Positions 43,250-54,111 of a stretch of DNA of 64,000 nt are shown here, piece by piece (the first letter of the stretch is position 1; each line of letters begins with the position of its first letter). Origin of the DNA: Chlorops oryzae (taxonomy: Eukaryota > Arthropoda > Insecta > Diptera > Chloropidae); the NCBI GenBank assembly GCA_020466095.1, contig CM035808.1, positions 52,463,762 to 52,527,761 on the forward strand, written 5' to 3'. A model generated the notes under the pieces. It saw only the letters and a program-made list of their open reading frames with translations, was not told the DNA's origin and ran no database searches. The position numbers were made by a program, and so were the translations under genes.

Positions 43250-44249
43250 CCCTTTCAGACCCAGCCATACCAATTGTGAGATCTTCCAAATTTCGCGTAT
43301 AAAATTATTAAAAACACATTTTTCGTCTGTTGACCGATAAGCAGTGATTGTGAGTGCTATGTTTTTTTTGCGTGTTAGCAGGAAAAAGAAGGAACGAGCA
43401 AAAAAAATATGAGAAAAATGATTTTAGTTTGACAGTGTTGCTCCACAAATGAAGACATGCCGCCACGTGGTAAGTGCTTCAATAATTTTTCCAGGAAAAC
43501 TTTAGTTTTTAATATTGATCGACAATCACAACCTATTTCAAAATATTAGTATAAATTTAATTTATAAATATATTCATATATGCGGTTCATATACAGGGTG
43601 TTTCGCATAAGGATGTATATCCGAAAGGAGGTGATAGGGGTGCTCAATATCGACCAAAAATCGTATGGGAGGGGGGGGGGGTTGAAAAATGCTCCCCTAA
43701 GGAGTTAGAGGGCCTTAAAGTTTTTAGGCAGTAAGTCGAGAAAAAAAATTCTATCACGATAACGGTTCATCGTAGAAAAAAAACTGTTAAGCGATTTGAA
43801 AGCCAATTCTATGGGCTTTTAGGCAAAATTAAATTCATGGTAAGAATTTAAGCCAATGATGGTTAATTAAGCGGTCAAAGTCAAAAATTCTGAAAAAATT
43901 CTCTTTTTTTTACTTTGAGAGCCATTTTGGTATGAAAAAGGTCCTATTAACACATACTTTTCTAATTTTTTTCAAAATCCTTAATTAATTTACTTCAAAT
44001 CTGTGGTACATTTGTCATACCTTATTAGCGGTTTAACCTCAGGAAAAATAGGATTTATAAACAAACTTGAACTTTTTTTATGTGATGAAATTCTTAAAAG
44101 AGCAATCTTTGGCTTACAATGGCCAGCCAGCAATTTCTTATTTAAGACAAATTTTGGTTTAAAATTATACGAACTTTAACTGGAAAAATTGGTAATTTTT
44201 TGCTGAGATTATTTAATTTGATTTTTCAATTTATTTTTCCTGACAAGAA

Positions 44250-45723
44250 ATTTGGAAAAGTGTACCGTTCCCAAACGCGGATATGCCAATAACATCTGGT
44301 TGTCAAAATCTCACAACGGTAAAAACTCCATTGGAATATTTTCAAAATTATTTTTCGGAATCGCACTATAGTGATGTTCTTAAATTAAATAAAATGTATG
44401 TTTTATCCAAACCTGGCCAGGAAGTGCGCCTTAATATAGCGGATATAAAACGGTTTTATGGTTGTTCGATTATAATGGGATGTCTTGGGTACCCAGTTGT
44501 CCGAATGTACTGGTCCCAAGAGTGCATGGTTCCTGCCATTGTTAATTCTATGTCCCGTGACAAATTTTTCCAACTGCGATCGGACATTCATTTTGTAGAT
44601 ATTTCTGCCCAGACTCGTCGAATAAATTTTGGCGAGTGCAGCCAGTCATTGATATGGTGAGAAAACGGTGCAATGAATTGGCGACGAAAATAACACATTA
44701 TTCAAAAGATAAACAGATGATACCCTTTATGGGAAGATGCCCTGCACGCCAAGTTCTCCGATCAAAACCACGTCCTGTTGGACTAAAACACCTTGTTTGT
44801 GCCACCTCTTCTGGTTTGGTGGTAGACTTTGTTCTCTTTCAAGGAGCTGGGACGTTTGCAGATTGTGGTCTCGGACACGGCCCATCTATTGTCATGAGGC
44901 TAATTAGAAATATACCAAAAGGCAGTCACCTATATTTTGATCGATTTTTTACAACAATACCATTAATGAAGTCGCTCCACGAAGTGGGATACCTGCGAAG
45001 AGGGACAATTATGGGTAATCGATTACCTAAATCGACTAAATTTCCCCTGGATAAGGAAATGCGACATATGTCAGTTTACAAATGGAGAAAACGTAGCTGT
45101 AGTAAAATGGATGGACACCAAAGGTGTCATAGTCGCTTCAAATGCGTGCGGCAAAGATCCGGTGGGCGAAATCGAAAGATGGAACAAGAACCTTAAACGT
45201 CGTTCAAATGTTCAAATACCCACAGTTGAAGAGAACTACAACAAATTTATGGTTACCGTAGATGTCTGCGACCAAATGTTGGAATACTACCGGATAAAAA
45301 TTAAGACAAAGAAATGGACTGTTAAAAATTTTCTTTCATTTTCTTCACCTGGCTATTTACAATTAATGGATGGAATACAAACAAGATGCTCAAATTGTCG
45401 GACTCCCCAAGGCAAAATTGAAATCATTTCTAACTTTCAAAATGGAGCTAGGAAATGTTTTGTCGTGTTGTTTTAAAGCTCCAGAAGCTGTTGACAGGTT
45501 TCAATTACCAGAAGATTTTTATGGCTCAAAATATCGGCCACATGATGCCCCAGATGACATAAGGTTTGATCGATACGATCATTGGCCGGAATTTACCGAT
45601 TATCCGCCACGAGTCTGTCGAAATAATTGCGGTAGTCGCTTGAGAGGGCATTGCCAAAAGTGTAAAGTTACTTTCTGTTTGGCAAACCGCAAAGACTGCT
45701 TCCAAAAGTACCATACTAAGTAA
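44250..45723 (+). pseudogene. piggyBac-family transposase, frameshifted
   Basis: Frames in order carry EIWKSVPFPNAD then TPLEYFQNYF (44240-44350, N-terminal), KQMIPFMGRCPARQ (about 44710, first catalytic Asp in the DKQM motif), and a YFDRFFTTIPLMKSL block (about 44935, second Asp). Next are TVDVCDQMLEYYRIK (about 45255, third Asp) and a C-terminal Cys-rich domain (CRNNCGSRLRGHCQKC..C, 45615-45700) ending at 45723. All three catalytic Asp positions and the zinc-type Cys domain remain. Frame changes occur near 44640, 45090 and 45440, so no full product is made. Most of the N-terminal region normally before the TPLEYF block is missing or unrecognisable. Confidence 0.87.
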
Positions 45724-45862
45724 ACTTTTTTAAGACTGTTATTAGACTGTGCTTTATGCCGCGGAAAAAAAAATGAATGAATTCATGAATAATTTTAGTT
45801 TTTTATTTTAAGTTGTTATTATTGATAAAACAAAGTTGCAGAATTGTAAAGGGCAATTCCAT

Positions 45863-45877
45863 GGTAACTCGCGTTAC
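45863..45877. repeat. Subterminal motif GTAACTCGCGTTAC, left end
   Basis: Near-palindromic motif 12 bp inside the left TIR. A variant (AGTAACTCGCGTTGT) lies at 46252-46266. Matching motifs at the other end (52375-52389, 52539-52553) suggest transposase binding sites. Confidence 0.5.
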
Positions 45878-46789
45878 ATTCAGAACGCATTTTTAGTCAT
45901 TTATTCAATGTTTTCTTCATTATTTTTAATTTTAAAAATGTACAAACATGTTTATTTTGAGAAAAAATATGTAAGATAAAAAGTAACAATAAAAATAAAA
46001 TTTTTGTTGGAGTGGTTTACTAAATAAAGACTTAAATGTGTTGGTAACTTGTGCTACAGTTTTCGGACAAAGGTTTTTAAGTGATTATTTAGTTTTATGA
46101 AGTCTACGAAACTATGTGGATTCAATAACTTTTGTTTTGTTTTTTGTTTTAAAAATAAAATGAAGAGTTTAAGGGGATAAAAAGTTGCCCGGAAATAATG
46201 CTGGTGGCGAATAATAATTCATATAACAAGCCGTCTCGCGTTGCAAGAAATTAGTAACTCGCGTTGTATGCGATTTTTATACAAATAAATTCAAAATAAT
46301 GGAGGTTCAAATTATTTATAAAGCATGAAAAGAAAATATAATTTAATAAACATGTGTACATAGCGGAGTTAGTTGCAAATGAGCTTACTGAGAGGGATGT
46401 CGTCTTCACTTTCGCTATTAGAGCTTAGTAATTCTGTATTAACCGAGGTCCTTCCCGCAAATCGTTCGCTTATATCTGCAGATATTTGGGCCATTCTTAA
46501 TTTGCCACCATCCCAATAAATTGAATGCATCTTCGCTATGCCCGGTATTTGTGCGGCATTCTTAAAAACAGTTTCGAGCTTCATTTTCCTCACAGCTTCT
46601 GTGATTTCCTCCATTGAAATTTGGACAACTTGCATCGTTGACTCTTTTGCCGCTTCTGCAAATTGTTCAGCGTTGAAAACAATGGACTCTCGTCTGAGCA
46701 CACGGCTTCGGACAAATCGTTTCAAGGATCCACCTATACCATCAACAGGACCTTTGCCGTGGGATGTTGCAAAATAGTTCCACATTAAA

Positions 46790-46953
46790 TGTTACATTGT
46801 GGCTTATGTTGCTTTTTGTAAACGAAGCCTCAGCGTAGACCAATGTAAATTAAGTCTTATGACATAAAAAGCTTTTGTACATTCTTTAGAGTTAAGCGTT
46901 ATTCGAATAAACAGTTGCTAATTGACTTTCAAAGCGTGCGTTCAATATATAAT
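46790..46953 (+). repeat. gypsy-A 5' LTR
   Basis: 164 bp; contains an AATAAA-like signal (CGAATAAACAG near 46904). Five substitutions versus the 3' LTR. Confidence 0.93.
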
Positions 46954-46979
46954 AATGGCGACGAGGATGGGATCAACCA

Positions 46980-49900
46980 ACTGTCTATATTCGAAAGACT
47001 GTGTGAAGAGGACGAGAAGTTGACACTTCAAGAAGCTTTTCGTAAAGCGCTCATCATGGAGACGAAAATAAACAGCAAGTAAATTACTTAAAGAATCCAA
47101 GTAACTACAGAAAAGGCAACAAACCAAATAAAACAAATCGTCAAAACAGCAATGACAACAACAACAATAACAATAACAACAATGCCAATAAAAACAGCAA
47201 GGAAAAAGGTAAACAAAAGGCAAACAGCATGCAAAGAAGGAATGCTCTCACTGCGGATGGCGAAACCATACATCGAATGAATGCAGATATAAGAGTAGTA
47301 CATGTAATCATTGCGGAAAAATTGGACATCTTTCAACGATATGTCGTAATAAGCAAAATTCTGTAAATTATGTATCTGAATCAGATTCATCAGATGATAT
47401 TTTTGTAAATAAAGCTTCTAATAATTTTTCTGTTTACAGCATCAATAGTGAAGATTCAACGGATATGTACTACGCTTCTGTAAATATAGATGGTGTTCAA
47501 GTGGATATGGCATGTGACACTGGATCTCCTTGTAGCTTAATTTCTGCATCGCTTTTCAAAATGTTAAAAACAAATGTGAGTTGTAAGCCTTGTGGGGTTA
47601 ATTATGTGGATTATGGTGGGAACAAAATAGAAATTGTTGGTGAGTTTTATTCAAACATAAAGTATCGAAATATCTCAAAGAAAATTAAGTTTGTAGTAAC
47701 GAAGACTAAGAATCCTCCACTGCTAGGTAGAAACTTTTTAAGGGCATTCAACTTTGAACTTAATCAATCAAACTCAATTGATTCTGCTACTAACAGTAAA
47801 CTCGTAATACTTACGGAACAGTTAAAAAATGAATTCTCCGAAGTTTTTAATGGCGAGCTAGGAGCTTATAAACTAGAAAAGATATCTTTGCCTATTGACA
47901 AAAATGCAAAACCTGTGTTCTTTAAACCGCGTCCTATACCGTTTGCATGGAAAGATTCCATAGAAAAAGAGTTACGTGATCTAATAAAAAAAGACGTTTT
48001 AGAACCTGTCGAAACTTCAGAGTGGGGTACACCCTTGGTCCCAATTTTGAAGCCAAACGGCAAACTGGGCATTTGCGGTGACTATAAAGTCACAATCAAT
48101 CAACATTTACACGATTACAAATATCCACTTCCGTTGATTGACGAAATTTTTGCGGCATTACAAGGTGGTGAATGTTTTACCAAACTTGATATGTCTAATG
48201 CTTATAACCAGCTGATTTTGGATGAACCATCGCAAAAATTATGCGTTTAGTCTACACACATAGGTACGCTTAAAATGAAGCGTCTTCCTTTTGGTGTCAA
48301 ACCAGCAGCAGCTATGTTTCAAAAAGTAATGGAAACACTTTTACGTGACATACCTTCAGTAGTAGTTTATCAAGATGATATTACGGTTACAGGTAAAAAT
48401 ATATCCGAACATTTAAAAAATTTAAAATCTGTCCTTAGCAAAGTGCAACAATCTGGATTAAAACTTATTGAATCCAAATGCAGTTTCTTTCAAACGAAAA
48501 TTTCGTATCTTGGATTCACTATTGACAAGACAGGTCTTAGTAAAAATCCTGAAAGAGTAAAGACTATTCTAAATGCTCCGATTCCGAAAGATGTCCATGA
48601 ACTTAAGGCATTTATCGGAATGGTAAATTACTATTCGAAGTTCATAAACAATTTTGCTGACAAAATGTCACCGTTATATCATCTTTTGCAAAAAAATGTA
48701 AATTTTCAATGGTCTGAAAAATGTCAACAATCGTATGACAGTATAAAAAAAGAGATAACGTCGGACAATGTCCTGGTGCATTTCAACCCAAAGCTACCAA
48801 TCATTCTCGTTACTGACGCATCTAATAACGCCGTAGCTGGTGTATTGTCACATAAAATGTCGGACAACACTACAAGACCAATTGCTTTTGTCTCTCGATC
48901 ATTATCGAAGTCTGAGTTAAATTACAGCACACCTGAAAAGGAGGCTCTTGCTCTTATTTTCAGCGTAACCAAACTCAAACAATATTTACTGGGCAACACA
49001 TTTATCTTAAAAACATATCATAAGCCCCTTGTTTCAATTTTTGGAGAAAGAAAAGGCCTTCCCGTAATGGCGGCAGCAAGAATGCAGAGATGGGCATTTA
49101 CTTTGTCTGGATTCAACTACCAAATATGTCATGTTAAGGGAATTGTCAATCACGCCGACAATTTGTCACGTATGCCGCAATACCTTTCAAAAAAATCTGA
49201 AGTTGAAAAGAGTTACGTATTTCTTGTAGCAGCTCAAAACATGTTAGGTATAGACTTTAAAGATGTTGCACGTGAAACAAGAAGGGATGCTATCCTATCT
49301 AAGGTTGTGGATCACATTAAAAAGGGAACACTCTCAGGTTTAAAAGAAGATCAATTTTGTCCGTACATACAAAAAAATTTTGAACTTACCGTAGAACAAG
49401 ATTGCATTTTGTGGGGATATAGAGTCATAATTCCGCAAAAACTTCGAAAAGAAGTTGTGCAACAACTGCATTTGTCTCACTTAGGTATAGTCAAAACAAA
49501 ATCACTAGCGCGTTCATATATATGGTGGCCTAAAATGGATGATGAAATTGAAAAACTCATAAAAGGTTGTGACGCTTGTCAGAAATTTTCTGCAAGTCCT
49601 GAGAAATGTCCAATGATACCGTGGAACCCTACGGAATCATCCTGGCAGAGAATCCATGTAGATTTCGCCCAATAAAGGGATATTTCTTGTTTGTCGTTAT
49701 CGATGCCTTCTCTAAATGGGTAGAAGTCTTTAAAACCAAAGATCCTACTTCAGCTTTTGTCATAAAGCACTTAAGAGAAACGTTTTGTAGATTTGGAATT
49801 GTTAACACCATAGTTAGCGATAACGGTAGACAATTTACGTCCGATAAATTTAAGGAGTTTGTACAAAACAATAGAATCAGGCACGTAATGACCACTCCAG

Positions 49901-50553
49901 GACATCCTGCAACGAACGGCCAAGCAGAAAACTTTATAAAAACCTTAAAGAAATCACTTTATGCAAGCCTTAGTACTCAAAGTGAAGCTGACTTTGATGT
50001 AATTCTCAACAGAATCCTTATGTATTACAGAAATACTATACACTGCTCGACAAAAGAATCCCCTGCCAAAATATTTTTAGGTAGGTCTGTAAAAACCACA
50101 TTCGACTTAATTAAACCTCCTTTAATTCGGGACAACATTATAGATCAGCAAGAAAAATCTAAAAGAGATTTCAAAGGGAAAAGAAATGTTAGTTTTAAAA
50201 AAGGTCAGAAAGTCTATATTCGAGATTATCGTGATCCAAACAAAGCAGCTTGGACACCCGCCACCATAAAAGAAAAGATAGGTTCATACTCATATGAATG
50301 CAGCATATCTCACAATAACAAAATTATTAAAAGACACACAAATCAAATAAAGAGTGGCTTGAAAGAAGCCAATGCGGACAATGGATCCACAGTCACATAT
50401 TCAAATCCAGGAGAAGATGAAGCTAGTATCATATCGGTTGAAAATTCACAAATGTCACAAAATTCTGAATCTGATAATTTAAGAGAAATACAAAATGAAA
50501 TCAATATGAGAAACTTAAGACCTAGAGTAGATGGTAGAGTTGTAAAAAATTGA
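46980..50553 (+). pseudogene. gypsy-A gag remnant and pol (PR-RT-RH-IN)
   Basis: Almost directly after the primer site comes IFERLCEEDEKLTLQEAFRK, which is late gag, so a large in-element deletion removed the rest of gag. Two CCHC knuckles (47250-47345: CSHCGWRNHTSNEC, CNHCGKIGHLSTIC) and the protease (ACDTGSPCSLIS, about 47515) follow. Then come RT (GDYKVTIN, FTKLDMSNAYNQL, catalytic YQDDITVTG near 48370), RNase H (LVTDASNNAVAGVL, about 48810), and integrase with HHCC (HLSHLGI..CDACQK) and D,D,E (VIDAFSKWVEV, IVSDNGRQFTS, GHPATNGQAEN). Defects are a TAG at 48248-48250 inside RT and a frameshift near 49670 at the start of the integrase core. No env. Confidence 0.92.
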
Positions 50554-50757
50554 AATGAAAATTTGAATTGAGTTTTATAGATTGTAAGAAAATTTGAATT
50601 GAATTTTGTAGTTTTTAAGAATTGTTATTGTTAAATGATCCCAATCAAATCAGGAAATTCTTATACTTTTTAGTTTAATTAAAATAAAGAAATTGGAATA
50701 ATAATTATGATATAAATTGTTAACACTTATACTTATTCACAATTGAAAGGAGGAGCG

Positions 50758-50921
50758 TGTTTCATTGTGGCTTATGTTGCTTTTTGTAAACGAAGGCTCA
50801 GCGTAGACTAATGTAAATTAAGTCTTATGACATAAAAAGCTTTTGTACATTCTTAAGAGTTAAGCGTCATTCGAATAAACAGTTGCTAATTGACTTTCAA
50901 AGCGTGCGTTCAATATATAAT
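50758..50921 (+). repeat. gypsy-A 3' LTR
   Basis: 164 bp, 97% identical to the 5' LTR; preceded by the polypurine tract GAAAGGAGGAGCG. Confidence 0.93.
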
Positions 50922-52374
50922 ATTAAATATTTCTTGTTTCTTTTTGCCAACGTTTTTAAGCCTTCAACTATGAATCGGTTTTTGAACTGCGTAACTGGTC
51001 CATCAGACCATATTCGAACTTGTTTAACAATTTCTGGCAAGCTTTCTAGAATTTTATTTACGTAGACTAGTGCAGTGGTTTTGTCATGATGTCGATTATC
51101 TGAAACAAGGACGACGGAATGTTGTACTCCAAAATAACACAACGATGCAGTAAACAAAGTAATTTGAGGTTGCACCCAATGAAAGCTTTGAACCTCGTCT
51201 TGGGCTATGCAGTTATAATTTTCAGAAAAGTCTATTTGCAAAAGTGCAACAGATGAGTCATAACTTGCGGAAGACACAGCAAGTTTATCTTTCCGGTAGG
51301 AATCTGCTTGACACCTTTTTATAAAAGAATGTTTAACGAAGCTCGGTGTTTTATTAAGAATATGTGCAATTAAGTCCATAGTTGAACCAGTTATTAAAAC
51401 CTTAGTAATTTTGCGATTGGTTTCCTTCCATTCATACCAAGTGACTTTAGATAGTGTTTCTCCAGACGCTTCTGCATATTGGAAAAGTCTATTATGCAGT
51501 TGATTTTTGCAGTCTTTGCAAGAATTAAGCCAGCACTCTTCTTTGGGGCTTGCGCAAAGCATGGACTCAACAAAATTGCTACTGTACAGTGGGCTATTTA
51601 TGACTTTGTGTAACGCGTTTAGAGCCAGTATATAATTTTCATGGTACTTACAAAGGCATACATTGTGAGGTACTTTGTTGGATAGGTATACGTGCTTAGG
51701 TCGCAATTGGGCGAATTTGCTTTTTTTACAAACATTTCCATGTTCTCTAACAAACAATTCATAAGTTTCGAAAACGGTCGTATAAAAATATCGGATTTGA
51801 AGCTTTTGCTTTATGCTATTGCTTCGAATGATAACATAGTCCTTACTTCCCGGCGACATGCTGCTTATGTCATCACGCTCATAAAAATCCCTTACTTTTT
51901 TTTCATCGTCTTCACTCACGGCCCGTGCGAGACTTTTTGAAAGTGAAGGATGGAACTGGCCAATATCAACACATTCTTCAAGAAGTTTCTCAAGAACAAT
52001 CTTCCTCTTAGTTGGGCATTAGGGTAATGTCTTTCGAGTTCGTGAAAGAGCCTTTCCCAGAGTCTGAACATTTGCATATCTCGAATTACGCTTTTCATGA
52101 GCTGTAGACAGAGATTTCTTCTTCTCCTCCCTGAATTTTTGAACGCGCTGCTTAGTTTTTAACCGGTTCAGTTTAAGTAAGGATTTTTTTTTTAATTCAG
52201 GAAGCTCATTAACGAAGGCTTGCCTTTTCAGTCTGCTCTTTCGGCATGCTTCTTTTTGATATTCCTTATATTCATTATATTTTCCTTCGTTTCTCAACTT
52301 TTCCCTTTTCCTTCTCATCTTTTCTTCTCCTGAATATGGCATTTTGGAGCCAACTTCCAAAACTGCTAGGTACT

Positions 52375-52553
52375 GGTAACTCGCGTTACAAGAAATGAAG
52401 GCTATACAAATGTTTGGAGGGCTAGTTAAAATTCTTATGTTATTTTTCAATTAATGTACTTACGATTAGGAAAGAGAATAGGAGATTTTAGTCGGATGGA
52501 ATTGAAAACGCAAAAGGAATCCAGAAAAAACGGCTTTCGGTAACTCGCGTTAC
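52375..52553. repeat. Subterminal GTAACTCGCGTTAC motifs, right end
   Basis: Two exact copies at 52375-52389 and 52539-52553 (with leading G) mirror those near the left TIR of the same transposon. Confidence 0.5.
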
Positions 52554-52915
52554 AAAAAAACAGCTGTGAACAATTTCTCGAGTTTTTCACAGAGTTGAGT
52601 TCGTTCAAATTGAACACAACCCTACAAATCATTCAATGAATGTTCAAGAAAGAGACAAATCATGTAAATTTTCCAAAAAATTCAACCGTTGTATGAAAAT
52701 TCTGTTATTTCAAAACAGCTATTTATGCTTTCAACATTGTTTTTCTTTTACATGCCGCAATTTTCACTTTCAGCTGTGTTAAAATTCTTCAAATCATAAA
52801 TTTTATGTTTTCGTATGAAGTTGTAATATTTTCACAATAACTTGGCAGTGCCAAAACTAAAAATGTCTTGTTTTGTTTTTTTAAGTTTCATGTCATGATT
52901 CTATGGAATTGCCCT

Positions 52916-53065
52916 AAAGTAACAGTCTGTTTGCCAAAGAGCAAAGACTGCTTCCACAAATTGTTAAGTTTCAATTTTTTATATTCATTAAGGGGTTAAT
53001 AGACTGAGCTATACGTCATGCAAAGAAAAAACTGAATTATGAATAATTTTTTTGTTTATTGGTTT
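52916..53065 (+). pseudogene. Degenerate duplicate of the piggyBac 3' end
   Basis: AAAGTAACAGTCTGTTTGCC..AAAGACTGCTTCCA aligns with 45661-45712 (end of the transposase Cys domain), and following words (TTAATAGACTGAGC, TGAATTATGAATAATTTT) align with the 3' flank at 45745-45800. So piggyBac C-terminal and 3' sequence occurs on both sides of the inserted transposon, the right copy being more diverged. A plain insertion does not explain this. Confidence 0.65.
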
Positions 53066-53069
53066 ATTG

Positions 53070-53887
53070 CAGGGACCCGAAATAATAATTATTACAATTT
53101 CAGATTTTAAAAAAGTTGCCTTTATTTCAAAGAAAATTATTTAAAATCTTTGTATAACTTTTACAAATTCAAAAAATTAAATAAGTCTTTTCATAACTTT
53201 TTCTTTCCAATTTTTGGTTTTTACGTTTCTTAATAACTTTTATTTTTCATGAAAAGTTTTTACGTCTTTGAAAGTTTTTATTGTTTGATTTTTATTCGCT
53301 TCACTTGTAATAAACTAACAAACTTTGTAAAGGAATCTTACAACTTAAATTTGACTTAGTTCCCTTCTGATTGATCTGAAACTTTGCACATATTTTTAGT
53401 TTGGATGACAATGCATGAATATCCCAACTAGCAAAATAGGTAGAATATTAGTAATTTCTTACCTATTTTAGGTCAGAATATTTCGTTGACCTAACCTAAA
53501 TAGGGCATAATTACGTCTGCACGACGTCGATTCGTCGTGAGTGAATAATAGAATGGAAGTCGATTGGCGGTAATAATAGGGCATAATAATTCCCTTATCT
53601 AATTTGCTGACGACGTAAACTATTTTTCTTCAAACATAAAACTTCTAAGGCAACAAGAAAAAAATATTCCCCCTATAAAAGTTTTGAAAAGACGTAAAAA
53701 ATATTTCTCAAAAATAAAACTTATTTTTCAATTAATAAAATTTTTTCTCAATCATAACAATTATATGGAAATTTAAAAATATAAAAATTTTTGATAATAA
53801 TTATGAAAAATTTTAATTATTTTAGTCACAAAATAATTATTATGTTAAGACTTTTTTCGAAAATACTTATAAAAGTCAGGTCCCTGG
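53070..53887. mobile_element. hAT-type element with GTTTATTG duplication
   Basis: 818 bp with ends CAGGGACCCGAAATAATAAT and GTCAGGTCCCTG, flanked by perfect 8-bp duplications GTTTATTG (53062-53069, 53888-53895). Non-coding and AT-rich, with a small block of CCTAACCTAAATAGGG in the middle. Same terminal family as 40021-41178. Confidence 0.9.
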
Positions 53888-54111
53888 TTTATTGTTAATA
53901 AAACAAGAAAACTGAAAAATATTTTATTTCATTTTGAGAATCATTTTTCAGCTAAATACCCAGACCACACAATTGTGCGATGTCCTTTTTTTAAAAAAGG
54001 ACCTAAATTCAATGTTCAGTGGATAAAATTAAGGCCAAAAAACGGGAATAAATATGAATTTTAATTGAATAGACAGATATATATGGCAGTATAGGTTCAG
54101 GTCTGAAAGGG

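Larger units (their letters stand above)
46790..50921 (+). mobile_element. gypsy-A: LTR retrotransposon with 164-bp LTRs
   Basis: LTRs at 46790-46953 and 50758-50921 start TGTT and end ATATATAAT, differ at 5 of 164 positions, and are flanked by ATTAAA (46784-46789, 50922-50927). A TGGCGACGAGGATGGGAT primer binding site follows the 5' LTR (46956), and a GAAAGGAGGAGCG purine tract precedes the 3' LTR. It interrupts the transposase gene of the host DNA transposon. Total length 4,132 bp is short because most of gag is missing. Confidence 0.95.
46369..52342 (-). pseudogene. Putative DDE-type transposase gene, split by gypsy-A
   Basis: Starts at ATG 52342 (MPYSGEEKMRRKREKL). A Lys/Arg-rich region follows, then RYANVQTLGKALSR, a stop at 52019-52021, and the frame resumes with CPTKRK. 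The core (51919-50928) has SKFAQLRPKHVYLS, PHNVCLCKYHENY, and three Asp-bearing blocks: LLQIDFSENYNC (about 51225), VVLVSDNRHHDK (about 51085) and IWSDGPVTQFKNRF (about 50990). gypsy-A then interrupts. The rest (46783-46369) begins WNYFATSHGKGPVDGIGGSL and ends in an acidic tail. I recognise the pattern as a widespread transposon-borne animal protein family. Spacing of the Asp blocks suggests an RNase H-fold nuclease. Apart from one stop and the insertion the frame is continuous, so this copy died recently. Confidence 0.7.
45851..52914 (-). mobile_element. DNA transposon with 12-bp TIR, TAAA duplication, unusual DDE-type gene
   Basis: Ends GGGCAATTCCAT (45851) and ATGGAATTGCCC (52914) with TAAA duplicated (45847-45850, 52915-52918). 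Removing gypsy-A (46790-50921) leaves about 2.9 kb, with one gene on the - strand (52342 to 46369). Subterminal copies of GTAACTCGCGTTAC occur near both ends. A 4-bp duplication and the gene type suggest a Sola-like superfamily, but this is inference from memory of family features and not proven. Confidence 0.75.
43250..54111 (+). mobile_element. piggyBac-type element, heavily enlarged by nested insertions
   Basis: Inverted ends CCCTTTCAGACC at 43250 and GGTCTGAAAGGG at 54111, flanked by ATAA on both sides (43246-43249, 54112-54115). The interrupted gypsy-B RT frame runs across this duplication. It encodes a piggyBac-family transposase (44250-45723) and contains a DNA transposon (45851-52914), which contains gypsy-A, and a hAT MITE (53070-53887). 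Own sequence is about 3 kb. The stretch 43600-44240 holds CAGGGTGTTTCGCATAAGGA, which looks like the edge of another small repeat. Confidence 0.83.

Noticed and set aside
47088..47390. Hydrophobic - strand frames
   Set aside because: Antisense of the Asn-rich gag tail (AACAACAAC runs) of gypsy-A.
52019..52021. A second, separate gene upstream of the DDE-type gene
   Set aside because: The two frames are one frame interrupted by a TAA; the sequence on both sides belongs to one protein pattern.
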